Assembly: GCA_016873575.1 (NCBI GenBank) | Contig: VGWY01000057.1 | Coordinates: 1 to 12,709 of the forward strand | Length of the DNA: 12,709 nt | Source: Nitrospira sp. | GTDB lineage: Bacteria; Nitrospirota; Thermodesulfovibrionia; Thermodesulfovibrionales; SM23-35 | Direction: 5' to 3' | Shown: one piece after another, positions 1 to 5,879 of the stretch | How the letters are laid out: every line of letters begins with the position of its first letter | Numbering within the stretch: position 1 is the stretch's first letter | The notes under the pieces: model-generated | The model's database searches: none | Told to the model about the DNA's origin: nothing | The model's input: only the letters and a program-made list of their open reading frames with translations | Translations under genes and position numbers: made by a program

Positions 1-64
1 GGGCTCCGTTGAGACCCTCGAATTACCAGGGTTGGGCAAGGTGCAAAACATAAAAGCTTATTAA
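1..64 (+). CDS. Possible 3' end of an unidentified upstream gene (partial)
   Basis: The second reading frame is open from the window edge to a TAA at 62-64. It gives 20 residues, GSVETLELPGLGKVQNIKAY, which look like an ordinary protein C-terminus; the other two plus frames give short, less protein-like strings. It lies 89 nt upstream of panD on the same strand, so the two could be co-transcribed. The product cannot be identified from so short a tail, and a chance open frame is possible. Confidence 0.4.
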   Translation, partial: GSVETLELPGLGKVQNIKAY

Positions 65-153
65 GCATGATGAAAAAAGTACTTGACAAAAATAAACCAG
101 GGCAAGGGTGAGGGGGTTAATGGACTTTTGCAAGAGCCTCAGAGGTTAGAGTT

Positions 154-510
154 ATGTTAAGGTGTATTCTTAGAGCAAAGATACATATGGCAACAGTTAC
201 AGAGTCTAACTTATCATACGAAGGGAGTATTACTATAGACGAAGAGATACTCAAAAAGTCAGGGATACTTCCTTATGAACGGGTTACCATAGGGAATCTC
301 AATAATGGAGAACGATTTGAGACGTATGCAATACCAGGCAGGAAAGGCTCTGGTGAGATATGTCTTAACGGTCCTACTGCGAGGAAGGGTGTTGTTGGGG
401 ATAAGATTATCATCTTCTCCTACGGATATATTGAAGAAAGCAGGATAAAAAGCGTCAAACCGGAAATAATCTACCTTGATTCTGACAACAGGATTGTAAA
501 TATTAAATAA
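154..510 (+). CDS. panD: Aspartate 1-decarboxylase proenzyme PanD
   Basis: This cytoplasmic pyruvoyl enzyme converts L-aspartate to beta-alanine, the precursor of pantothenate and coenzyme A. The 118 residues match the usual family length (about 115-130). The self-cleavage site Gly24-Ser25 sits in YEGSIT; Ser25 would become the pyruvoyl group. Other conserved positions are present at family numbering: Lys9, Arg54, Thr57, Tyr58 (RFETYAI) and Asn72 (LNGPTA). The ATG is preceded by AGAGG at 141-145, about 8 nt away, which supports this start. No pantothenate gene partner is visible; the next gene is convergent. Family assignment is near certain. Whether maturation needs a helper such as PanZ cannot be seen. 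Confidence 0.96.
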   Translation: MLRCILRAKIHMATVTESNLSYEGSITIDEEILKKSGILPYERVTIGNLNNGERFETYAIPGRKGSGEICLNGPTARKGVVGDKIIIFSYGYIEESRIKSVKPEIIYLDSDNRIVNIK

Positions 511-520
511 ACCTTCTACT

Positions 521-710
521 GTAGTGTCCCTTAAACAAGTGGTGTTATCAAAGGTAATTAGTAAGCTCTATATTGGCTTCACTTTGTCATTCCGGCTTGT
601 CCGGAATCTTTCAGGGCTTCTCGGAAGGATTCCCGACGCGCTTTGCTTGCGGGAATGACATCCCTTTTGATTTGTTTATAACACCAGTTGTTTGTGAGAC
701 ATTACACTAC
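521..710. repeat. Nested inverted-repeat element (MITE-like) between convergent genes
   Basis: An outer imperfect inverted repeat pairs 521-552 (GTAGTGTCCCTTAAACAAGT, then GGTGTTATCAAA) with the reverse complement of 675-710 (GTAGTGTAATGTCTCACAAA, then CAACTGGTGTTATAAA). The arms differ by small gaps. Inside it lies a second palindrome, 585-660, with TGTCATTCC at one end and GGAATGACA at the other, belonging to the same family as repeats near 4436 and 7685. There is no coding potential. The element fills the gap between panD and the convergent lipoprotein gene, so its RNA hairpin could also terminate transcription from both sides. No clear target-site duplication was found. Confidence 0.7.
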
Positions 711-715
711 CATGA

Positions 716-1810
716 CTATTTTATCTCCTTCAGTCTCTGAAGGAGGCTACGCGCGTTTTCAATGTCTTTTTTTGCTTTTGGATGATTGGGGTCTAAGGCA
801 AGTGTTTCCTCCCATTCCTTAATAGCCTTATCAAGTTCTTCATCAGTAAAATACTTGACCCCCTTTATATAGTGCACATTGGCTAACTGCTTTTTCACAA
901 AGGCTATGGATTCTTTGATATCTTTATATTTTGGGTCAACATGGTTAAACATGGCAAGCGCTTCCTTATATTTTTTTCCACGACTAAGCGTTTTGCCTAT
1001 CAGATAATATGACTCATTATTTATATCCCGGGCATTTTTATTCGTTGGTTCGTATGCCAGAATTTTTTCAGTGATTGAAATTGCATCTTGATAATTTTTC
1101 GATTTTATGGAGGCGGAAGCTTTATTCAGCATCTCTTCCATATCAAAGGGGATCTCTTTGATTTCAACCGGCGTTTCTTTTGGTTCAATTGGTTGTTTTG
1201 TCCGTACCGGTTCTACAATAGGAATTTTTAAGGTAGTGTCCGATGCCAATTTTGTGTCTTTCCCAAGGTCATTGAAATAGGCAATGATAAAATCCTTTTG
1301 CGGGTCATTATACAATCGTTTGGCAATCTCTTTCAGGGTGTCATCTTTTTTTGCTTCGTAGGGCGTATAATCCTCACCTGACAATTTGTATTTCACATAT
1401 TCCATGGCCTCCTTATGTTCAGGGTTGAGGCTGAGTGTGATAAGGAACTCCTTGCGTGCTGCTTGTATTGAATTGTTTTCATAATAAGATAATCCTTGTT
1501 TGAAATGTTGATTGGCTAATAGATTGACCTGTTCCTTTATATCAGTTATTTTTTTTGCTACATCCTTGTCTTTGGGAGAAAATTTGCTGACAATCTCATA
1601 GCTTTGTAATGCCTTGCGTAATTCTCCGTTTTTCTCATATTCCATGGCCTTGCTGCGGTATCGTTCAGTAAATGCAGGGAAGGATTCCTTTTTAACGTGA
1701 GCTACTTCAGGAGCAATAGGCTTTGTGGGCAAGGCAGCACAGCCGAAAACAACCACCATCAGAAAAACCAGGATTATTTGACTTATCCTGTAAACCAACA
1801 CCCTTGTCAC
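716..1810 (-). CDS. TPR-repeat lipoprotein with a LysM-like domain
   Basis: The 364-residue product has a hydrophobic N-terminal segment (about 9-23) ending in VVFGC, a lipobox with Cys24, so it is probably a membrane-anchored lipoprotein. TPR-like helices occur near 53-86, 101-134, 229-256, 268-294 and 313-346; YENNSIQAARKEFLITLSLN and LDKAIKEWEETLALDPNHPK are typical stretches. Between the TPR groups, residues 150-198 resemble LysM (KDDTLKEIAKRLYNDP, ending LKIPIV), and this segment is similar to the LysM of the gene just upstream. The GTG start overlaps the upstream TGA stop by 4 nt (GTGA), indicating translational coupling as the last gene of a three-gene operon. A scaffold role for envelope or polysaccharide machinery is inferred. 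The exact function is unknown. Confidence 0.85.
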   Translation of the reverse strand: MTRVLVYRISQIILVFLMVVVFGCAALPTKPIAPEVAHVKKESFPAFTERYRSKAMEYEKNGELRKALQSYEIVSKFSPKDKDVAKKITDIKEQVNLLANQHFKQGLSYYENNSIQAARKEFLITLSLNPEHKEAMEYVKYKLSGEDYTPYEAKKDDTLKEIAKRLYNDPQKDFIIAYFNDLGKDTKLASDTTLKIPIVEPVRTKQPIEPKETPVEIKEIPFDMEEMLNKASASIKSKNYQDAISITEKILAYEPTNKNARDINNESYYLIGKTLSRGKKYKEALAMFNHVDPKYKDIKESIAFVKKQLANVHYIKGVKYFTDEELDKAIKEWEETLALDPNHPKAKKDIENARSLLQRLKEIK

Positions 1811-2871
1811 TTTAGTGCTTCGTTACTGAAGACGGTTACGTTTTCTTCAAACTGGTTCAATGTAAAGTCACCATATATCATAGAGCGGTTTATCCTGTAA
1901 TTATGGGCAAAAAAAGGATTGCTGCCACGTTTTACCGTAAATGCACCACGATAACCATGTTTCTTAAGAAGCTCAATAATGAGGTGACTGGTATCGCCAT
2001 AGGGGTAGGCAAGATATTTTACTTCTTTATTGAGTTTCCTTTTGATGATAGCTTCACAATCAGATAGTTCCTTATCAATTGCTTCAAAATATTTTCTGAA
2101 AGACTCCTCTCTATCCATTATGGTTAAGTCCCGGTGTGTTCTTGTGTGGCATTGTATATCAATGCCATTGTTTGCCATTTCCTGAACGAGGTCCCATGAG
2201 AGGGTCTTTTCACTCCCGACGATTAAATCCGTGTAGATAAAAAGCGTGGCTGGGTACCCGTATTTTTTTAGGATAGGGACTGCAATCTCATGCGTAGATC
2301 GCCACCCGTCATCAATGGTTATGACGACTGACTTTTTTGGTACCTGTTTCTTGAACTCAAGAAAATCAAAGAATTGATCCATAGAGATAACACGATAACC
2401 CTTATCTTGTAAAAATTTCATTTGTTCCTCAAAGGCTGCCTTGGTAACAGTCATCTTGTTTGATACGGTGAGAGAAAAATCATGATAGCTGAGCACCGGA
2501 ATCGTTTGATACCCTTTCTCTGTTAACCCACCTAATTCATAAGGCTTGAGTGGGATAATCAATTCTTGTCCAGGCTTGATGGTATCGATGTCGTTATATT
2601 CGGCAATAAACCAGTCCATAGAGGAATCATTCAGGTATTTTGTTGCGAGGGAAGAGAGGGTATCACCTTCCTGGGCTGTGACAGCAACAAAATCAGGGAA
2701 GGTTTGAGGCTCGATCTTTGAACCCGTATCAGAGGCTGTGACTTGCGGAGGAATAGTCGAAGGCCCCTTACCCTGGGGCGTTGCACATCCTGTAATAATA
2801 AGTGCAACCAGCAATACAGAAAAAAATAAAGTGGTTAAATTCAGTCTTTTGTCCATCATGTTTGTTCTCAC
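1807..2871 (-). CDS. LysM-containing polysaccharide deacetylase lipoprotein (NodB/PgaB-like fold)
   Basis: The 354-residue product has a signal segment with lipobox IITGC (Cys29), then a LysM domain at about 62-108 (EGDTLSSLATKYLND... IKPGQELIIPL), then a carbohydrate esterase family 4 deacetylase domain at about 125-340. Catalytic motifs are visible: TIDDGW 185-190, with Asp187 as the expected base and Asp188 as a metal ligand; HTRTH 242-246, with two metal-binding histidines; and YPYGD 289-293. The opening VLSYHDF at 126-132 resembles PgaB/IcaB-type enzymes that de-N-acetylate secreted glucosamine polymers. The substrate here is not known; peptidoglycan, suggested by LysM, is an alternative. 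GTG is taken as the start because AGGGG lies 6 nt before it; ATG codons 4 and 5 codons downstream are alternatives. The upstream cyclase gene ends 9 nt away. Confidence 0.9.
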   Translation of the reverse strand: MRTNMMDKRLNLTTLFFSVLLVALIITGCATPQGKGPSTIPPQVTASDTGSKIEPQTFPDFVAVTAQEGDTLSSLATKYLNDSSMDWFIAEYNDIDTIKPGQELIIPLKPYELGGLTEKGYQTIPVLSYHDFSLTVSNKMTVTKAAFEEQMKFLQDKGYRVISMDQFFDFLEFKKQVPKKSVVITIDDGWRSTHEIAVPILKKYGYPATLFIYTDLIVGSEKTLSWDLVQEMANNGIDIQCHTRTHRDLTIMDREESFRKYFEAIDKELSDCEAIIKRKLNKEVKYLAYPYGDTSHLIIELLKKHGYRGAFTVKRGSNPFFAHNYRINRSMIYGDFTLNQFEENVTVFSNEALK

Positions 2872-2880
2872 GGGTTTCCC

Positions 2881-4320
2881 CTACTTATTGTTTTGACTTC
2901 CCTGAAAATCCAGTACCTGAAAAGTCTCGACCAGTTCTGGCTTGCCCTTTATTTTTTGCGGAACAAGTACCTTGACTGAAATCATATTTTTCGTCAATTC
3001 ATAGGTATCCCTACTGATAACGATCTCTCCTGGACCAGCCATATCTTTGAGCCGGGAAGCCACATTTACACTGTCACCAATAACGGTATATTCCATTTTG
3101 ACTTGTGAACCAAGGTTTCCAGATACAACAATCCCTGAATTGACTCCAATCCCTATTCTTGATAAGAAAGGATTTTTATTTTGGTTGGCCTGTTGTTGCA
3201 ATGCCTTTTGCATAGCGACAGCAGCTTTGACTGCCCTTTCAGCATGGTCAGCATGGGGAATTGGTGTACCAAAGACACCAAGGACTGCATCACCGATAAA
3301 TTTGTCAACATACCCACCATATTCTAATATGAATTGTGTGGCAATACTAAAATACTCATTCAATGCCTCTACAACATCTGCCGGATCCATTTTCCCAGCA
3401 TAGGCAGTAAATCCCCTGATATCAGTAAAGAGGATTGAAGCCTCGGTTCGATTCCCTTTCAGCCAGGAATCTTCAGGATGGGATAATATCATATCCAGTA
3501 CATCAGGACCGACATAGCGGCCAAATGACTCCTGAATCAATAACTTCTTCCAGAGCTCCTGAGCCATATAATTAAAAGATGTAGCCAGGTCGCCGAACTC
3601 ATCTTTTCTTGTCATGTCGATTCGATATTGATAATTTCCCTTCCCGATCTCTTTAGTTGCTAAAACCAGTTTTGAAATAGGGCGTGAGAAATTAATCCCC
3701 AGCAATATGGCAATGGAAATTCCTAACAGGACAATTAATGAACTCATGAAGAGTATGGAGATGCTCTCTTTGCGAATGAGATGATGAATGAAATCCAGAG
3801 ATATGCCAACATGGACTGCTCCTAATTCTGTATCTTTAAACATCACAGGTCTGGATACATTCAGAACATGGGAACCCGAAGGAAGTGTATAATTGAAGTA
3901 GGTAATATTTCCATCACTCATCACCTTATCCGTACTGCTGAATGTCTGGAAATTAGTGCCAATTTTCGTATGATCTGTATGTGCCTTTATGATTTGTTGT
4001 CGATCCACAATAACAGCATAAAGAAGTCCTTCTACAGATGCTGCTTCTTTTATCAGCGTATTCAGTTTTACAATGTCATCCTGTAAAAGAGGAATATTTG
4101 CATTATTAGCAAAATAGTTCAGGCTTACTTTTCCCGTCTTTACTGTTTGCAGATAAAGCTGTTCTCTCTGCCGGGCGAGGATAACAAAGCTTAAGATGAG
4201 CACAGTCAACCAGATGATGAATGTGATAGCAATGGAAAGTTTAACCCGAATTGGGATACGGAATGATAATTTCTTTTTAAATTGACTCTGTATGCTTAGG
4301 TGTTCAATGTTTGTTGCCAT
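2881..4320 (-). CDS. Membrane-bound class III adenylate cyclase with HAMP domain
   Basis: The 479-residue sensor cyclase has one membrane helix at about 28-49, a periplasmic sensor-like region at about 50-183, a second helix at about 186-210, a HAMP domain at about 210-260 (PISKLVLATKEIGKGNY, then DEFGDLATSFNYMA) and a class III catalytic domain from about 290 to 472. Metal-binding aspartates appear in FTDIRGFT (Asp300) and FIGDAVLGVFG (Asp344). Transition-state residues are Asn419 and Arg423 in VNVASRL. Base-selecting positions are Lys340 and Thr412 (EYTVIGD), a Lys/Thr pair known from bacterial adenylate cyclases, so cAMP is the likely product. It is the first gene of the minus-strand operon with the two lipoproteins, suggesting that an envelope signal is coupled to them. 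No strong ribosome-binding site was seen before this ATG. Confidence 0.93.
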   Translation of the reverse strand: MATNIEHLSIQSQFKKKLSFRIPIRVKLSIAITFIIWLTVLILSFVILARQREQLYLQTVKTGKVSLNYFANNANIPLLQDDIVKLNTLIKEAASVEGLLYAVIVDRQQIIKAHTDHTKIGTNFQTFSSTDKVMSDGNITYFNYTLPSGSHVLNVSRPVMFKDTELGAVHVGISLDFIHHLIRKESISILFMSSLIVLLGISIAILLGINFSRPISKLVLATKEIGKGNYQYRIDMTRKDEFGDLATSFNYMAQELWKKLLIQESFGRYVGPDVLDMILSHPEDSWLKGNRTEASILFTDIRGFTAYAGKMDPADVVEALNEYFSIATQFILEYGGYVDKFIGDAVLGVFGTPIPHADHAERAVKAAVAMQKALQQQANQNKNPFLSRIGIGVNSGIVVSGNLGSQVKMEYTVIGDSVNVASRLKDMAGPGEIVISRDTYELTKNMISVKVLVPQKIKGKPELVETFQVLDFQGSQNNK

Positions 4321-4435
4321 GTTTTATGGGTTGGGTTTGCTGAACAGAGCAAGATTCCTTATAGCAGTTATCGGTAGCATGTTTTATACAGACCTCCCTT
4401 ACTTACTATAGTCAACGCACTTAATACTGTTACAT
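4321..4435. other. Gene-free leader of the minus-strand operon
   Basis: This stretch must hold the start of the cyclase operon transcript. On the minus strand a TTGACT and a TATAAA are visible but 21 nt apart, too far for a standard sigma-70 pair, so no promoter is called. The 9-mer CCTTACTTA at 4397-4405 recurs at 4608-4616 and 4623-4631, on the other side of the adjacent palindromic repeat. Its meaning is unknown. Confidence 0.35.
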
Positions 4436-4597
4436 TGTCATTGCGAGCCCGAAGGGCGTGGCAATCTCCTCTTTGGGATTGCGGAGCCTGTTCCGAGCAA
4501 AGCAAGGAATCTCCGAGTTTGCTTCGGCTTCACCTCGCAACCGCTCTGCTCCTCGCAATCCTTCTTTCGGAAAGATTCCCGACAAGCGGGAATGACA
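4436..4597. repeat. Composite TGTCATT palindromic repeat
   Basis: The block begins TGTCATTGCGAGCCCG and ends AAGCGGGAATGACA, so its outer ends are inverted copies of the same TGTCATT terminus. It combines two subtypes also seen elsewhere in the window: the GCGAG...GGCAATCTC type (as at 7685-7754) and the GGAAAGATTCCCGACAAGCGGG type (as at 585-660). Internal segments such as GGCAATCTCC and GGATTGCGGAG can pair. The open frame across it is a translation of repeat sequence and is not a gene. Such elements are common intergenic repeats in several uncultured anaerobe lineages. Confidence 0.75.
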
Positions 4598-4734
4598 TAT
4601 AACGTGACCTTACTTATGAACCCCTTACTTATATGCATATGCTATCACATTACTTATCTATACATCAATTCATGCTACCGCTAATAGCAGCATCTCCAAT
4701 TCCGTGATTGAAACAAACAGAGTCACCTTAAATT

Positions 4735-4776
4735 ACTCCCCTCCCTTGATGGGAGGGGATAAAGGGGAGGGTGGGA
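4735..4776. repeat. C-run/G-run palindromic repeat, copy 1
   Basis: The run CTCCCCTCCCTTGATGGGAG continues into GGGATAAAGGGGAGGGTGGG. It is a degenerate member of the palindrome family found at 4843, 5067 and 5283. CTCCC...GGGAG forms a short inner hairpin, and the distal GGGGAGGG can pair with the first C-run instead. It is non-coding. Confidence 0.55.
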
Positions 4777-4842
4777 TAAAAGAAAAGAGGGTCTTTGTGG
4801 AAGTGAGAGGGTATAATCTTACAAAAAGGTATATTTGTTGGT

Positions 4843-4879
4843 AATCCCCCCTTTAGAAAAGGGGGGTGAGGGGGGATTT
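4843..4879. repeat. C-run/G-run palindromic repeat, copy 2
   Basis: The copy starts AATCCCCCCTTTAGAAAAGG and ends GGTGAGGGGGGATT. Compared with the perfect copy at 5067-5109 its left arm is shortened and its right arm is full length. It lies about 20 nt upstream of the interrupted DUF559 endonuclease gene. Confidence 0.65.
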
Positions 4880-4899
4880 GAAAACTCTTGGGAATAGAT

Positions 4900-5275
4900 A
4901 TGCTTTCGTATAATAAAAGTCTTAAACAAATATCGAGGAACTTAAGAAGAAACATGACAGATGCGGAGATGTTGCTATGGTCAAAACTTAGGGGTAAACA
5001 ATTAAATGGATTTCAGTTTTACAGGCAGAAGATTATAGACAACTACATTGCTGATTTTTATTGTCCAATCCCCCTCTACCCCCTTTAGTAAAGGGGGTAG
5101 AGGGGGATTTATTGAGCTTGACGGAAGTCAACACTATACGGCTGTGGGAAGAGAAAAAGACAAGATGAGAGATGATTATATGAGGAGAGCGGGAATAACT
5201 GTTTTAAGGTTTTCAGATAGAGAGGTATTAGGGCAGATTGATGCAGTTTTAGAAAAGATATGGAGCAGGTTATGA
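4900..5275 (+). pseudogene. DUF559 (Vsr-like) endonuclease gene interrupted by a palindromic repeat
   Basis: The N-terminal part (ATG at 4900) reads MLSYNKSLKQISRNLRRNMT... and reaches IADFYCP, typical of DUF559 proteins of the very-short-patch-repair/restriction endonuclease-like fold. The C-terminal part resumes in another frame with IELDGSQHY and continues through ITVLRFSDREVL to a TGA at 5275. Between them sits a 43-bp palindrome (5067-5109) that brings in TAG and TAA stops and shifts the frame. Removing exactly 43 nt rejoins the frames as DFYCP-IELDG, although family members usually have about five more residues here (AKLV-like). A TTG at 4888 is an alternative, less likely start. It is probably inactive unless ribosomes bypass the hairpin. 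The family has no settled cellular role. Confidence 0.85.
5067..5109. repeat. Perfect 20-bp palindrome with 3-nt loop, copy 3, inside the DUF559 gene
   Basis: The left arm AATCCCCCTCTACCCCCTTT is followed by the loop AGT and an exact reverse-complement right arm. This is the most regular member of the local family. It forms a very stable hairpin in single-stranded DNA or RNA and supplies the stops that break the host gene. Confidence 0.9.
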
Positions 5276-5282
5276 TTAATAA

Positions 5283-5317
5283 AATCTCCCCTAACCCCCT
5301 TTGCCAAAGAGGGGAAA
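5283..5317. repeat. C-run/G-run palindromic repeat, copy 4
   Basis: AATCTCCCCTAACCCCCTTT is followed by GCCAAAGAGGGGAAA. It is a member with a complete left arm and a truncated right arm, 7 nt after the DUF559 stop codon. The hairpin CCCCTTTGCCAAAGAGGGG-like pairing could act as a weak transcription stop. Confidence 0.6.
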
Positions 5318-5388
5318 TGGAAAAGATTGACCCACTCGATTACGCGAAGACCCTATGTTTCCTTATCAGTATTATCAGCCAAAAATAG

Positions 5389-5394
5389 TATAAT
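5389..5394 (+). promoter_or_regulatory. Candidate -10 element for the small helical protein gene
   Basis: TATAAT matches the sigma-70 -10 consensus exactly and lies 46 nt upstream of the ATG at 5440, in AT-rich sequence. No good -35 box is seen 16-18 nt upstream (TCAGTA at best), so the call rests on the -10 hexamer and its position. Confidence 0.4.
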
Positions 5395-5439
5395 ATGACA
5401 TTCAATTCCATAAATATGTCTTCAAAAGGAGGGGGAAAG

Positions 5440-5805
5440 ATGAATTTCTGGGAAAAGGTAAAAAGGGATATACAGAAGGGAATTCAGGAAGGCATTGATT
5501 TTGTTAAAGAAGGTGCGACTGTTGTAAAGGAGAAAGCTGAAGAACTTACTGAGGAAGGCAAAAAACAATATAAGATTTTTGAGATTAAGACAAAGGTTCA
5601 AAAGGAAATGGCAGAACTTGGAGGAAGGGTCTATGATCTGAGTTCTCAGGTCAAAAATCCATTCCTTGACAGTAAAGTAAAGGCAATCATAAATCGAATC
5701 AAAAAGTTTGAGGCACAAATTACAAAACTGAAGGGGGCGTTAAAGGTTGTATCAAAGAAGACTGCCACAAAGCGTTCCACAAGGTCAAAGAGCAAAAAAT
5801 CCTGA
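5440..5805 (+). CDS. Small amphipathic helical protein with lysine-rich tail
   Basis: The start is placed at the ATG at 5440 because it follows AAAAGGAGGGGGAAAG, a very strong Shine-Dalgarno sequence; an in-frame ATG 15 codons upstream (5395) overlaps that site and is unlikely. The 121-residue product begins MNFWEKVKRDIQKGIQEGID. It is almost wholly helical and charged, with no signal peptide or membrane segment, a probable coiled coil over about 10-100, and a basic tail (KKTATKRSTRSKSKKS). No family is recognised with confidence. The build resembles phasins and other granule- or nucleoid-associated helical proteins, in which basic tails can bind DNA. It sits 74 nt upstream of glgC on the same strand, so a link to storage granules is possible but only inferred. 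Confidence 0.8.
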   Translation: MNFWEKVKRDIQKGIQEGIDFVKEGATVVKEKAEELTEEGKKQYKIFEIKTKVQKEMAELGGRVYDLSSQVKNPFLDSKVKAIINRIKKFEAQITKLKGALKVVSKKTATKRSTRSKSKKS

Positions 5806-5824
5806 GCGTGGTTTATCAAAATCC

Positions 5825-5833
5825 TGATACAAT
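5825..5833 (+). promoter_or_regulatory. Candidate extended -10 element upstream of glgC
   Basis: TGATACAAT fits the TGn-TAnAAT extended -10 form, 46 nt before the glgC start. No recognisable -35 is present, which extended -10 promoters can tolerate. Read-through from the preceding gene is the alternative. Confidence 0.3.
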
Positions 5834-5879
5834 TAGACACTGAATTTCGTGGAAAGATTAAGGAAAGTGAGGTAGAAGA

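Noticed and set aside
83..88. Perfect TTGACA as a panD promoter -35
   Set aside because: No acceptable -10 hexamer occurs 16-18 nt downstream; the region there is GGGTGAGGGG.
3047..3403. 118-codon plus-strand open frame opposite the cyclase domain
   Set aside because: It is antisense to the conserved class III cyclase core, with no start signals or family resemblance.
4438..4638. 66-codon minus-strand frame within the composite repeat
   Set aside because: It translates a palindromic repeat; sequence such as PRPSGSQ arises wherever these repeats occur.
4728..4955. 75-codon minus-strand frame with PPHPPFLKGG-like sequence
   Set aside because: It is a translation of the C-run/G-run palindromes and is opposite the start of the DUF559 gene.
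4735..5317. CRISPR array
   Set aside because: The four repeats are palindromic, unevenly spaced and variable in length, with a gene between them and no cas genes.
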